Origin: Microbacterium album
GTDB taxonomy: Bacteria; Actinomycetota; Actinomycetes; Actinomycetales; Microbacteriaceae
Direction: 5' to 3'
Assembly: GCF_014643695.1 (NCBI RefSeq)
Contig: NZ_BMJY01000011.1
Location: forward strand, 40,949 to 104,948
Length of the DNA: 64,000 nucleotides
Position 1 is the stretch's first letter. Every line of letters begins with the position of its first letter. Positions 1-9,400 of the stretch are shown here, piece after piece. The notes beneath the pieces are model-generated. The model made no database searches. It was not told the DNA's origin and was given only the letters and a program-made list of their open reading frames with translations. The translations under genes were made by a program, and so were the position numbers.

Positions 1-21
1 GTCGGAGCGCTCGCGGCTCAT
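1..21 (-). CDS. 5' end of a gene that runs off the window
   Basis: An ATG reading from 21 to 19 on the minus strand overlaps the TGA of the following MaoC-like gene as ATGA, the usual sign of translational coupling. Only seven codons (MSRERSD) are inside the window, so the product cannot be named. The acyl-CoA neighbours hint at acyl-CoA metabolism, but no residue supports that. Confidence 0.4.
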
Positions 22-560
22 CTCGTCTCCTGTTCGTCGGCTCCGCGTCCGTCGCCCCCGGGCTCGGCGGCCGGGCGCATCCGCACGAGGGTCGTCCGGG
101 CCGCGGTGACGACCACGTCGCCGTGCTGGTTCACACCGCGATGCAGGAGGGACACGATGCCCTCTCCTGGCCGCGAGCGCGAGGGGCGCTTCCCGGTGAC
201 AGCGGTCTCCGCGAGGAGCGTATCGCCGATCCGCACCGGCTGCGGGAACGCGATGTCGGTCAACCCCAGGTTCGCCACGAGCGTGCCCTGCGTGAGCTGT
301 GCGACGGAGAGCCCCACGACGGTCGAGAGGGTGAGCATGCTGTTGACCAGGCGCTCGCCGAACTCGGTGCCGGCGCTCCACGCGGCGTCCAGGTGGAGGG
401 CCTGGGGATTCATGGTGAGGGTCGTGAACAGCACATTGTCGGCCTCGGTCACCGTGCGGCCGGGCGAGTGCGCGTAGACGACGTCCGTGCGGAACTCCTC
501 GTACCACAGACCGCGCGAGACGACGCGTTCCCGTCGGGCGAAGGGGTCGTCGTCGGTCAT
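18..560 (-). CDS. MaoC-like hotdog-fold acyl-CoA hydratase/dehydratase
   Basis: A 180-residue protein of the MaoC/hotdog family, which hydrates enoyl-CoA thioesters. Visible family features are the early RTVTEADNVLFTTLTMNPQA segment (MaoC proteins carry 'T.td..lf....gd.np'), a central LVNSMLTLSTVVGLS helix and the PVRIGDTLLAETAVTGKRPS strand-turn. The start is ATG at 560, with AGGAGG six bases upstream on the minus strand; the reading frame stays open much further upstream but that part is low-complexity and lies over the divergent promoter. It is divergent to a CaiB-type CoA-transferase and overlaps the next minus-strand gene, so the two sides probably serve one acyl-CoA degradation pathway. 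The substrate is unknown. Confidence 0.8.
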   Translation of the reverse strand: MTDDDPFARRERVVSRGLWYEEFRTDVVYAHSPGRTVTEADNVLFTTLTMNPQALHLDAAWSAGTEFGERLVNSMLTLSTVVGLSVAQLTQGTLVANLGLTDIAFPQPVRIGDTLLAETAVTGKRPSRSRPGEGIVSLLHRGVNQHGDVVVTAARTTLVRMRPAAEPGGDGRGADEQETR

Positions 561-651
561 CCGGCCTCCTGCGGCAGTGCGGCTCGCGTGCGCGAGCGAG
601 TTGCTTTTAGCGTACACGTGTGCGTCAATAGCGGTTAGTAGGAGGAGCAAG
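561..651. promoter_or_regulatory. divergent promoter region with a partial palindrome
   Basis: The 91-bp gap between the MaoC and CaiB genes holds an A/T-richer stretch (tgcttttagcg) and an imperfect palindrome GTACACGTGTGC around 612-623, a plausible operator for a TetR or GntR regulator encoded outside the window. GGAGGAG at 641-647 is the ribosome binding site of the CaiB gene. The operator role is inferred from position and symmetry only. Confidence 0.4.
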
Positions 652-1827
652 ATGACGGATCCGGAGGGTCGCGGCCCGCTCGACGGCGTGCGCGTGCTCG
701 ATCTCACCCGCAATCTCGCCGGACCGTTCTGCACCATGGCCCTGGCCGACCTCGGCGCGGACGTGATCAAGATCGAGTCCCCGGCGGGTGACGACACCCG
801 CCGCTGGCACCCGCCCTCGTGGAACGGCGAGAGCGCCACCTTCCTCTCCGCCAATCGGGGCAAGCGCGCGGTCGTACTCGACCTGGACGACCCGGCCGGT
901 CAGGACGCGGCGCGCCGGCTCGCGGCGACCGCCGACGTGGTGGTGGAGTCCTTCCGCCCGGGCGCGCTGGGCCGCCGTGGCCTCGACCACGCCGCGGTCG
1001 CGGCGCTGAACCCCGGAGTGATCTACTGCTCGATCAGCGCCTACGGGGCCGCGGGGCCCAAGAGCGGGCTGCCCGGCTACGATCCCGTGATCCAGGCGGA
1101 CACCGGCATCATGGCGCTCACGGGCGAGCCGGACGGACCGGCCGTCCGGCTCGGGATCGGGGCGATCGACCTGGGCACGGCCCTGTGGGCCACCATCGGC
1201 ATCCAGGGGGCGCTGATCGAGCGCGCCCGCACCGGCAAGGGCGCCCGCATAGAGACGAGCCTGTACGAGACGGGCGCGTGGTGGCTGTCGTACCACCTCA
1301 TGGGTTACCTCGGGTCGGGCGGCGCGCCCTCGCGGCAGGGCACCGGCACCCCGTTCATCGCCCCGTATGAGGTCTTCGAGGCCCGCGACCGGGGGATCCT
1401 CGTCGCCGCCGCGAACGATCGCCTCTTCGCGGCGTTGGCAGCCGAGCTCGGCGTGCCCGAGGCGGTGAGCGACCCGCGCTTCGCCGGAAACGCCGACCGA
1501 GTGGCGCACAAGGCCGAGCTGCGCGCGGTGCTGGCCCCACGCTTTGCGGCGGACGACGCCGAGTCGTGGGAACGGCGGCTGCGGGCCCGCTCCGTGCCGT
1601 GCTCTGTGGTGCGCACGGTCGCCGACCTCGCCGCCGACCCCCAGCTGGAGGCCCTCGGACTGCTCCGCCCCCTGCCGCACCCGGCGGTCCCGGACCTGCG
1701 CGTCGTGGACATGCCGATGGCCATCGATGGCGTCCGCGGACGCGCGGCGTCCGCGCCCCCTCTGCTCGGCGAGCACGACGCCGAGGTCCTGGGCTCGGAC
1801 GACCCCTGGACCTCGGGCGGAGACTGA
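652..1827 (+). CDS. CaiB/BaiF family CoA-transferase (class III)
   Basis: A 391-residue class III CoA-transferase, which moves CoA between carboxylic acids. The N-terminus GVRVLDLTRNLAGPFCTMAL followed by ADLGADVIKIESPAGDD is the family's Rossmann-like CoA-binding start. The segment GYDPVIQADTG, with Asp at about residue 144, matches the place of the catalytic aspartate. Length fits the family (about 380-430). The ATG at 652 is chosen because GGAGGAG lies 5 bases upstream and homology begins right after it; the frame is open upstream but has no such signal. Divergent to the MaoC gene, so likely activating an acid for CoA-dependent degradation. The acid itself is not evident. Confidence 0.9.
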   Translation: MTDPEGRGPLDGVRVLDLTRNLAGPFCTMALADLGADVIKIESPAGDDTRRWHPPSWNGESATFLSANRGKRAVVLDLDDPAGQDAARRLAATADVVVESFRPGALGRRGLDHAAVAALNPGVIYCSISAYGAAGPKSGLPGYDPVIQADTGIMALTGEPDGPAVRLGIGAIDLGTALWATIGIQGALIERARTGKGARIETSLYETGAWWLSYHLMGYLGSGGAPSRQGTGTPFIAPYEVFEARDRGILVAAANDRLFAALAAELGVPEAVSDPRFAGNADRVAHKAELRAVLAPRFAADDAESWERRLRARSVPCSVVRTVADLAADPQLEALGLLRPLPHPAVPDLRVVDMPMAIDGVRGRAASAPPLLGEHDAEVLGSDDPWTSGGD

Positions 1828-1865
1828 CAGGGCTCGCGCCCGAAGACCGACGCGCCGGCGGGCGC

Positions 1866-2498
1866 TCAGCGCCCGTGCACGCGCCGCATCCAGGCGGCCA
1901 GGCGCGGGTTCTCGTAGGGGCCGGGGCTGTCCAGCGCCTCGATCACCCGGTCGACGACCTCCGCCGGCTTGTCCTGGCTCATCTTGTCCTTCGCGACGAA
2001 ACGCTCGACGCGCATACGGAAGCCGACCGTGCCGCGAACGATGCGCTCGGCGTACTCGGCGTTCAGCTCGTCGCGGCGCATCCGGAACGGCTCGGGCAGC
2101 GGATCCTCGAAGTGGTCCACGAGCCGCTCGAGCACCGCGAGGTTCTCCTCGTCGCTCAGCAGCTCGGGCGTTCCGTACGCGTGCACGACCGCGAAGTTCC
2201 AGGTGGGCACGGCGGGGCTGACGCCGTACCAACCGGGGGAGATGTAGCCGTACGGGCCCTCGAAGATCACGAGCAGCTCGCGCGTGCCGAGCCGGTGCAG
2301 GCGCTCGTCGGGTCGGCCGACGTGACTGACGACGACGATGTCGTCCTCGTCCGACGCGCCCTCGTCCAGGATGAAGGGATAGTGCGACGCGACCAGGCCG
2401 TCCTCGGTGGCGCTGACCATCGTCGCCCAGGGGGACACGCGGATCAGCTCCCGCACCGCCGCGGTGTCGGTCAGGGCGTAGTCGGGGTTCTCACGCAC
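1866..2498 (-). CDS. PaiB-like FMN-binding negative transcriptional regulator
   Basis: A 210-residue protein of the PaiB family (FMN-binding split-barrel fold), named after a Bacillus repressor of sporulation and protease genes; many members are probably flavin-dependent enzymes. The start MRENPDYALTD, the block ATMVSATEDGLVASHYPFIL and the later VPTWNFAVVHAYG are typical. GTG at 2498 is used, preceded by GAGGCGAGG, and overlaps the end of the alpha/beta hydrolase gene by 8 bp. It is the last gene of a minus-strand three-gene operon. A C-terminal MDR..VHGR tail ends the protein normally. Confidence 0.85.
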   Translation of the reverse strand: MRENPDYALTDTAAVRELIRVSPWATMVSATEDGLVASHYPFILDEGASDEDDIVVVSHVGRPDERLHRLGTRELLVIFEGPYGYISPGWYGVSPAVPTWNFAVVHAYGTPELLSDEENLAVLERLVDHFEDPLPEPFRMRRDELNAEYAERIVRGTVGFRMRVERFVAKDKMSQDKPAEVVDRVIEALDSPGPYENPRLAAWMRRVHGR

Positions 2499-3339
2499 GG
2501 CGGCCTCGCCTCGCGGTGCGGACGATCGCCGAGACGTAGTCGGGCCACAGCTCCGGAACGAGCACGTGGCCCATGCCGGCGTACACCTGCAGCTCGGAGT
2601 CCTCGATCGCCAGCGCCATGTCGACGGCCGCGCGCCACGCGCACGTCCGGTCCTCGCGACCGTGCAGGATCAGCACCGGCAGGTCCAGTCCGCGCAGCCG
2701 CTCCAGCCGTTCGGTGGCCCGGGCCAGCGCCGCCCACTGCCGCGGCAGTCCGTCGGGCCAGTACCCGCGGTCGTACGCCAGCCCGGCCAGCTGCCGCGCG
2801 GTGTCCGCGTCGAACGGGTAGGCCGAGCCGGCGTAGTGGGCCTGCACGGCCACGGACAGCTCCACGACCTCCTCGCGCGAGCGGCGCTCCTGCGGACGCG
2901 TGAAGATCTCGGGCACGCCGGGGGTGACGACCCAGGCGGGATCGTGACCGGGGATGGTCGAGGCGAGCGTCGCGCTCAGCACTCGAGACGGGTGGTCGAG
3001 CGCGAGGTACTGGGCCACGATCCCGCCCATCGAGTGCCCGACCATGTGTGCCGCAGCGATCCCCTCGGTATCGAGCACGCGGATCACGTCGAGCGCCAGG
3101 TCGTCCATCTCGTACCCGCCGTCGAGGTCTTCGGGCCCGCCGAAGCGCTGCGAGAGCCCGGTATCGCGATTGTCGAAGCGCACCACGCGATACCCGGCCT
3201 CGACCAGCGAGTGGCAGAACGGGTCCTGCCAGGCGATCAGCTGGGCGCCGCCGCCGGCGATGAGGACGATCGCCTCGTCCTCCGGCGAGCCGATCGTCTC
3301 GTACCAGATCTGCACGTCATCTGTCGTGGTGTAGGGCAT
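2491..3339 (-). CDS. alpha/beta hydrolase
   Basis: A 282-residue alpha/beta hydrolase of the proline iminopeptidase/3-oxoadipate enol-lactonase type. Visible are the oxyanion region GGGAQLIAWQDPF, FDNRDTGLSQRF after strand 4, the nucleophile elbow GHSMGG, the acid region LILHGREDRTC and the catalytic His in GMGHVLVPELW. The frame extends upstream, but ATG at 3339 has GGAG at good distance and begins the homologous MPYTTTDDVQIWYETIGS. It overlaps the M20 hydrolase upstream and PaiB downstream, so the three are likely one transcript. A hydrolase cleaving an ester, lactone or peptide bond is all that can be said. Confidence 0.87.
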   Translation of the reverse strand: MPYTTTDDVQIWYETIGSPEDEAIVLIAGGGAQLIAWQDPFCHSLVEAGYRVVRFDNRDTGLSQRFGGPEDLDGGYEMDDLALDVIRVLDTEGIAAAHMVGHSMGGIVAQYLALDHPSRVLSATLASTIPGHDPAWVVTPGVPEIFTRPQERRSREEVVELSVAVQAHYAGSAYPFDADTARQLAGLAYDRGYWPDGLPRQWAALARATERLERLRGLDLPVLILHGREDRTCAWRAAVDMALAIEDSELQVYAGMGHVLVPELWPDYVSAIVRTARRGRRA

Positions 3340-4693
3340 CGGAGCTCCAGACGGGCGTCGGGGGGATCTCGGGGATGATCCCTCCAGGGTGGCAGAGAGG
3401 TCGCGGCGCGTCGCCGGAGGAGGGCACAGGATCCGGGCCGCGGTTTGGGGCGGGGGACCAGGGCCGTCGGGCGCTCGCGCGGCGGGCCCGGTCGGTCGGG
3501 CCGTCGAGGCGGCGCCAGGCCAGCTCGGCGAGCGTCGAGGCCTGCAGCGGAAGGACGGCGTCGTCGAACAGCGTGAGCTCGGAGTGCATGGGGGCCGCGT
3601 CGACGGCGCCCTCCGGCCGGGCCCCGAGGAACAGCAGCGTGCCCGGCACCTCCTCCAGCACGTACGCGAAGTCCTCGGAGGCCATCGACGGGGCCGGCAG
3701 CCGGGTGACCCGGTCCTGTCCGTGCCGCGCCTCCAGATGCGCGAGCACGGCCTCCGTCTCGTGAGGGTCGTTGTGCGTGACGGGGTACGAGTCGACGAAC
3801 TCGGCCTCGGCACGGCAGCCGTGCACGGCCGCCACCCGCTCGGCGAGCACGGGCAGCTCCTCCCGCACCAGGCGGAGAGTCTCCCGCGCGAGCGTGCGGA
3901 TGTTCAGCTGGATGTCCACGCGCCCCGGGAGCACGTTCGGCGCCTCGGAGTCGGAGGCGAGCCTCACGACCGACACGACGGCCGGCTCGGCCACCGGCAC
4001 CCGCCGCGCGACGAACGACTGCAGGGCCAGCACGGTCTCGGCGGCCGCGGGCACGGGATCGACCGCCAGGTGGGGGAACGCCGCGTGGCCGCCCGCCCCG
4101 ACGATCGAGAGGCGCATCCCGCTCGCGCTCGCCATGATCGGCCCCGGACGGCTCACGAACTGCCCGAAGGGCGTCGTGCTGTCGACGTGGATGGCGTACG
4201 CGGCGACCGGGCGCGACCCGGCGGCGTCGAGCACACCCTCCTCGATCATGAGGCGCCCGCCCGCGTGCCCCTCCTCCCCGGGCTGGAACATGAACACGAC
4301 GGTGCCCGGGAGGTCGGCTCGCCGGGCGGCGAGGATGTGCGCGGCGCCGACCAGCCCGGCGACGTGCAGGTCGTGGCCGCACGCGTGCATGGCTCCGTTC
4401 GCCGACGCGAAGTCGAGCCCCGTCGCCTCCGTGATCGGCAGCCCGTCCATGTCGGCGCGCAGGAGCACGACGGGCCCGGGCCTTCCTCCCCGCAGCACCG
4501 CCGTGACGGAGGAGAGCCCCCGGCCGGTCGTCGTCTCGAGGTCCAGGCCGTCGAGCGACTCCAGCACCGCGGCCTGCGTCGCCGGGAGGTCGAGCCCCAG
4601 CTCGGGCCGCGCGTGGAGCCGGCGCCGCAGGGCGATCATGTCGGCGCGCACGGCGTCCGTCGGCGTCAGGGGGGCGGTGGGGAAGGGGGGCAT
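3317..4693 (-). CDS. M20D-family amidohydrolase (hippurate hydrolase-like)
   Basis: A 458-residue zinc amidohydrolase of the M20D group, which removes acyl groups from N-acyl amino acids or hydrolyses aminobenzoyl conjugates. Metal-site motifs are HACGHDLHVAGL, FMFQPGEEGHAGG, the HVDSTTPFG loop and C-terminal ASEDFAYVLEEVPG. ATG at 4693 is taken because GGAG precedes it; an ATG at 4732 in frame lacks a site. Typical members end near residue 400; here about 55 Pro/Arg-rich residues follow (from RRASARRPW) and overlap the hydrolase gene, which looks like read-through beyond a lost stop. First gene of the operon with the alpha/beta hydrolase and PaiB. Confidence 0.88.
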   Translation of the reverse strand: MPPFPTAPLTPTDAVRADMIALRRRLHARPELGLDLPATQAAVLESLDGLDLETTTGRGLSSVTAVLRGGRPGPVVLLRADMDGLPITEATGLDFASANGAMHACGHDLHVAGLVGAAHILAARRADLPGTVVFMFQPGEEGHAGGRLMIEEGVLDAAGSRPVAAYAIHVDSTTPFGQFVSRPGPIMASASGMRLSIVGAGGHAAFPHLAVDPVPAAAETVLALQSFVARRVPVAEPAVVSVVRLASDSEAPNVLPGRVDIQLNIRTLARETLRLVREELPVLAERVAAVHGCRAEAEFVDSYPVTHNDPHETEAVLAHLEARHGQDRVTRLPAPSMASEDFAYVLEEVPGTLLFLGARPEGAVDAAPMHSELTLFDDAVLPLQASTLAELAWRRLDGPTDRARRASARRPWSPAPNRGPDPVPSSGDAPRPLCHPGGIIPEIPPTPVWSSDALHHDR

Positions 4694-4829
4694 GCTGCTC
4701 CGATCGCGCTCGCGGACAGGGGGCGATTCCACCCTGCCTGTTCGGGTGTGTCGTCGGATTGTGTTCGGGGCACCGGAAAGCGGGACGTCGCTGTGCCAGC
4801 GGTACGTGGGCGACGCCGCGCGGCTGGCA

Positions 4830-4842
4830 TAGCGTCGGAAGG
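4830..4842 (+). promoter_or_regulatory. -10 box of a leaderless start
   Basis: TAGCGT at 4830-4835 stands seven bases before the GTG at 4843. With no other ribosome binding site, transcription probably starts at or next to the start codon. The same layout recurs at many other genes in the window. Confidence 0.55.
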
Positions 4843-6315
4843 GTGAGCCACGACCTCCTCCTCCACAACGCCCGCCTCGGCGGCGGCGCGCCGTCCGACG
4901 TCCTGATCCGCGACGGCATCGTCGCTCGCGTGGCTCCGGCCGGGACGGTGCGGGAGCGCGTCGAGACGATCGATCTCGACGGCCGGATCGCGCTCCCGGG
5001 CCTCTGGGACGGTCACGTGCACTTCACGCAGGCGGCGATCAGGCGCAGCCGGTTCGACCTCTCGCCCGCGCGGAGTGCGGCCGAGGCGCTGGACATCGTG
5101 CGAGAGATCGTCGCCGCGCGCCGCCCGGCGACGGGCGAGCTGTTGGTGGGCTACGGTTTCCGCGACGCGCTCTGGCCCGACGTGCCGTCGCGTCACGGGC
5201 TCGACGAGGCCGGCGGTGGTGCGGCGGTCGTGCTCGTCAGCGGCGACCTGCACACCGGCTGGATCAGTTCCGCCGCCGCGGAGCGACTGGGTCGCCAGAC
5301 GGACGAGACCGGATTGCTGAAGGAGGGCGCCTGGATCGGCACCCTCGACAGCGTCCAGGGACTGTCGGAGCCGTCGATCGCGGACTACCGGGAGACCGCC
5401 GAGCAAGCCGCTCGGCGGGGCGTGACGGGGATCATCGAGTTCGAGAACGCCGACAACCTGCACGAGTGGCCCGAGCGCGTGGCCGCGGGCGTCGACTCCC
5501 TGCGCGTCGTGGCCTCGATGTGGCCACACCGCCTCGAGGCCGCGATCGGCGCGGGTCACCGCACGGGCGCGACGCTCGACGAGGCGGGTCTGGTGACGGT
5601 CGGCCCGCTGAAGGTGGTCGTCGACGGATCCCTGAACACGCGCACGGCGCTGTGCTGGGACCCGTACGACGGGGTCGACCCGTCCTCTCCGGAGGCTCAC
5701 GGTGTGGAGACCGTGGGCCCGGAGACCCTGCGCGAGCTCGTGGAGCGCGCCGTCGGGGCCGGCATCGGGCTGGCGATCCACGCGATCGGCGACCGCGCCA
5801 ACACGATGGTCCTCGACGAGTTCGAGCGGGCCGGGGCCCGCGGGTCGATCGAGCACGCCCAGCTGCTGCGGGAGGAGGACATCCCCCGTTTCGCGCGCCT
5901 CGGCGTCGTCGCGAGCGTCCAACCCGAGCACGCGCTCGACGACCGCGACGTGGCCGACCGCATCTGGGCGGGGCGAACGCACCGGTCGTTCGCCTTCGGC
6001 TCGCTGCACGCCGCGGGGGCGACGCTGCGACTCGGCTCGGATGCGCCGGTCGCCCCGCTCGACCCGTGGCGGGCGATCGCGGCGGCCGTGACCCGTACCG
6101 GGGACGAGCGCGCGCCCTGGCACCCCGAGCAGCGGCTGCCGCTGGACGTCGCGATCGCCAGCAGCACGCTGGGTCGGGACGGGATCCGCGAGGGTGCCGC
6201 CGCCGACATCGCGGTGCTCGACGACGACCCCGCGACGGTGTCGCCCGAGCGCCTCCGCGCTCTGCCCGTCGCCGCGACCCTGCTGGCCGGGCGCCGCACC
6301 TGGTGGGCGCTCTGA
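4843..6315 (+). CDS. metal-dependent amidohydrolase, YtcJ-like
   Basis: A 490-residue amidohydrolase of the YtcJ/Ade-type superfamily branch. The metal-binding DGHVHF motif lies near residue 60; later come EFENADNLHEWPERVAAGV, the HAIGDRANTMVLDEFE helix with a metal His, SIEHAQLL, VQPEHALDD and LGSDAPVAPLDPW carrying the catalytic Asp. The C-terminal DIAVLDDDP closes the small beta domain. GTG at 4843 is preferred over the upstream in-frame start because homology begins at SHDLLLHNARL and a leaderless -10 box sits in front. The substrate cannot be told; it stands alone between two minus-strand transcripts. Confidence 0.87.
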   Translation: MSHDLLLHNARLGGGAPSDVLIRDGIVARVAPAGTVRERVETIDLDGRIALPGLWDGHVHFTQAAIRRSRFDLSPARSAAEALDIVREIVAARRPATGELLVGYGFRDALWPDVPSRHGLDEAGGGAAVVLVSGDLHTGWISSAAAERLGRQTDETGLLKEGAWIGTLDSVQGLSEPSIADYRETAEQAARRGVTGIIEFENADNLHEWPERVAAGVDSLRVVASMWPHRLEAAIGAGHRTGATLDEAGLVTVGPLKVVVDGSLNTRTALCWDPYDGVDPSSPEAHGVETVGPETLRELVERAVGAGIGLAIHAIGDRANTMVLDEFERAGARGSIEHAQLLREEDIPRFARLGVVASVQPEHALDDRDVADRIWAGRTHRSFAFGSLHAAGATLRLGSDAPVAPLDPWRAIAAAVTRTGDERAPWHPEQRLPLDVAIASSTLGRDGIREGAAADIAVLDDDPATVSPERLRALPVAATLLAGRRTWWAL

Positions 6316-6348
6316 CGGCGCCCGCGCGCACGATTCGCGCGCGCCGTC
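6314..6348. terminator. probable bidirectional terminator
   Basis: GACGGCGC (6314-6321) pairs with GCGCCGTC (6341-6348), and an inner CG-rich stem closes a short loop around acgatt. It sits between the convergent amidohydrolase and putA genes. There is no T tract, as is common in actinobacteria. Confidence 0.5.
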
Positions 6349-6403
6349 GTGTCCGGACCGCCGCTCGTTCTCCCATGCGAAGGCACGGGAGAGCGAGCGG
6401 GGC

Positions 6404-9400
6404 TCAGCGGCCGGCGATCACCGGGATGTCGTAGCGGCGCGGGTTCCCGAAACGGTGCGCGGTGATCGACACCGCCTGCTCGCGAAGGAAGGCGAGCAGC
6501 TCCACGCGGCCCGCAGACACGACCGGTCCGGCGTACACCGCGACGTTCGGGGCGCCGCCGGTGGCCGCGGCGACGGCCCGGGCGTCACCGCCGACGAGAC
6601 GGATGCGGCCGCCGACCTCGGCGAGGGCCGCGGCACGAGCCGACCAAGCGGCCGCGTCCTCGACGACGGGCGTGACGCCGGCCTCCGCGAGGTAACGGTG
6701 GGCCTCGGCCGGCAGGGCCGCAGAGGTGCTGACGGTGAGCGCCGATCCGGCGCGGAGGCCCGCGGCGGCGACGCGGATCAGCTCCGCGGTCCGCTCGCCC
6801 TCGAACCGGATGGTCACGGGCACCGGCGCGTAGCGCAGTACGTTCTGCTCGAGCTGCAGGGCCTGCACGTCTCGCGCGAGCCCGAACTCGTCCGCCCAGG
6901 CCGCGACGTCCGTGCGCAGCGCGTCGGCGAGCCAGCGGGCGTCGGCGGTGTCGGCCCCTCCCGGGAGCGCGGCGGTCGCCCGGCGGGCCGCCGCATCGAG
7001 CTCGCCCGCGCCGCGGACGGCGGCGTCCTGCCAGGCGCCGAGGCCGTAGAGGTAGCTCGGACCCCCCGCCTTGGTGCCGGCGCCCACCGCCGACTTCTTC
7101 CAGCCGCCGAACGGCTGGCGCTGCACGATCGCGCCCGTCGTGGCGCGGTTGACGTAGAGGTTGCCCGCCTCGACCCGCTCGAGCCAGGTGGCGATCTCCC
7201 CGGGGTCGAGCGCGTGCAGCCCGGACGTGAGCCCGTAGTCCACCGCGTTGACGATCTCGATCGCCTCGTCGAGCGTCCGGGCCGTCATGATCCCCAGCAC
7301 CGGGCCGAAGTACTCCGTGAGATGGAACTCGGAGCCGGGCCGCACGCCGTCGCGGATGCCGGGGCGCCACAGGGCACCAGCCTCGTCGAGCCGTTCGGGC
7401 GCGCGCAGCCAGCGCTGCCCAGGCTCGAGACTCGTCAGCGCCCGGGCGAGCTTGCCCTCGGCCGGCCCGATCAGGGGGCCGATCCGCGCGCCCTCCTGCC
7501 ACGGCATGCCGACCTCGTAGCCCTCGACGGCGTCGAGCAGCTGGCGCCGGAAACGGTCGCTGGAGGCGACCGCTCCCACGAGCACGACCAGGGACGCGGC
7601 CGAGCACTTCTGTCCGGCGTGGCCGAACGCCGAGTACGCGACATCCTTCGCGGCCAGGTCGAGGTCGGCGCTCGGAGTGACGATGATGGCGTTCTTGCCG
7701 CTGGTCTCCGCGAGCAGCGGCAGATCCGGCCGCACGGAGCGGAACAGCTCGGCGGTCTCGTAGCCGCCCGTGAGGATCACGCGCTCGACCTGCTCGTGCG
7801 CCACCAGTCGGCTGCTCAGCTCGCGACCCTCGACCTGCACATAGCGCAGCACGTCGCGCGGCACACCGGCCTCCCACAGCGCCTCGGCGAGCACGGCGCC
7901 GCTGCGGCGAGCCGCGCGCGCGGGCTTGAGGATCACGGGCGACCCCGCCGCGAGCGCGGCGAGCGTCGATCCGGCCGGGATGGCGACCGGGAAGTTCCAC
8001 GGCGGCGTCACCACGGTCAGCCGGGCGGGCTCGAACTCGGCGCCGTCGACGTCGGCGAGCTTCACGGCGCTCTCGGCGTAGTAGTGAGCGAAGTCGATCG
8101 CCTCCGAGACCTCCGGGTCTCCCTGCTCGATGACCTTGCCGCACTCGGATCCCATCACCTCGAGCAGGTCGGCGCGACGAGCCTCCAGCGCGTCGCCGGC
8201 GCGGTGCAGGATCTCCGCCCGCCCGGCCGCGCCGAGCGCGCGCCAGGCGTCTCCCGCGGCGACGGTCTCGTCGATCAGGCCCTCGAGAGCGGCGGCGCTG
8301 CGCATGGTGTGGGCGTCGACCGTGTCGCGTCCGAGCGCGGAGGTCTGCATCCTCTCGCGGATCGCCGCCGCCCAGGTCCGGTTCGCCGCGAGGCTCGGAT
8401 CGGTGTCGGGGGTGTTGACGAAGCCGTCGCGGGGTCCGGGGGGCTGCGGCGTCGTGCGGTCCTGCACGCGGTTCGGCGAGGGCACGTCCTCGGGCATGAG
8501 CGCGATCGACGCGAGGAAGCGGTCCCTCTCGCGCTCGAACAGCGCCGGGTCGTCGCCGAGGTCGAACACGGCGGACATGAAGTTCTCCGCGCTGGCGCCC
8601 TCCTCCAGGCGACGGATGAGGTAGGCGATCGCGACGTCGAACTCGTCGGGGTGCACGACCGGCGTGTAGAGCAGCAGCGAACCGACGTCCCGGCGCACGA
8701 CCGCGGCCTGCGCCGTGGCCATGCCCAGCAGCATCTCGAACTCGACGCCCGGCTTCCCTCCCGCGGCGGACGCGTCGGTCTCGATGCCCCGACGCTGCGC
8801 GAGCAGCCAGGCGAGCGCGATGTCGAACAGGTTGTGGCCCGCGACGCCGATGCGCACGTTGCGCACGCGCTCGGGGTGGAGGGCGTAGTCGAGCACCGCC
8901 TTGTACGACGCGTCGCTGTGCTGCTTGGTGGGCCAGGTGGCCAGCGGCCAGCCATGGGTCTCGGCGTCGACCTGCTCCATCGGCAGGTTGGCGCCCTTCA
9001 CGACGCGCACCTTGATCGGCGCTCCCCCGCGCGCGACCCGCGCGGCGGCCCATTCCTGCAGCCCGATCATGGCGCCCAGCGCATCGGGGAGGTACGCCTG
9101 CAGCACGATGCCCGCGTCGACGTCGCGGAACTCGGGGCGGTCGAGGATCGCGGTGAAGACCGCGATCGTCAGGTCCAGGTCCTTGTACTCCTCCATGTCG
9201 AGGTTGAGGAACGTGCCGTGGCGTCGCGCGGTCTCGTAGAGCGGCACCAGCGCGTCCACCGCGTGCGCCACCGCCTGGTCGAAGGCCCACGGGCTGTGGG
9301 GCGCCACGGTCGAAGACACCTTGACCGAGACGTAGTCGACATCCGATCGCTCGATCAGTCGTCGAGTTCCCGCCAGACGCCGCCGCGCTTCCTCCGCGCC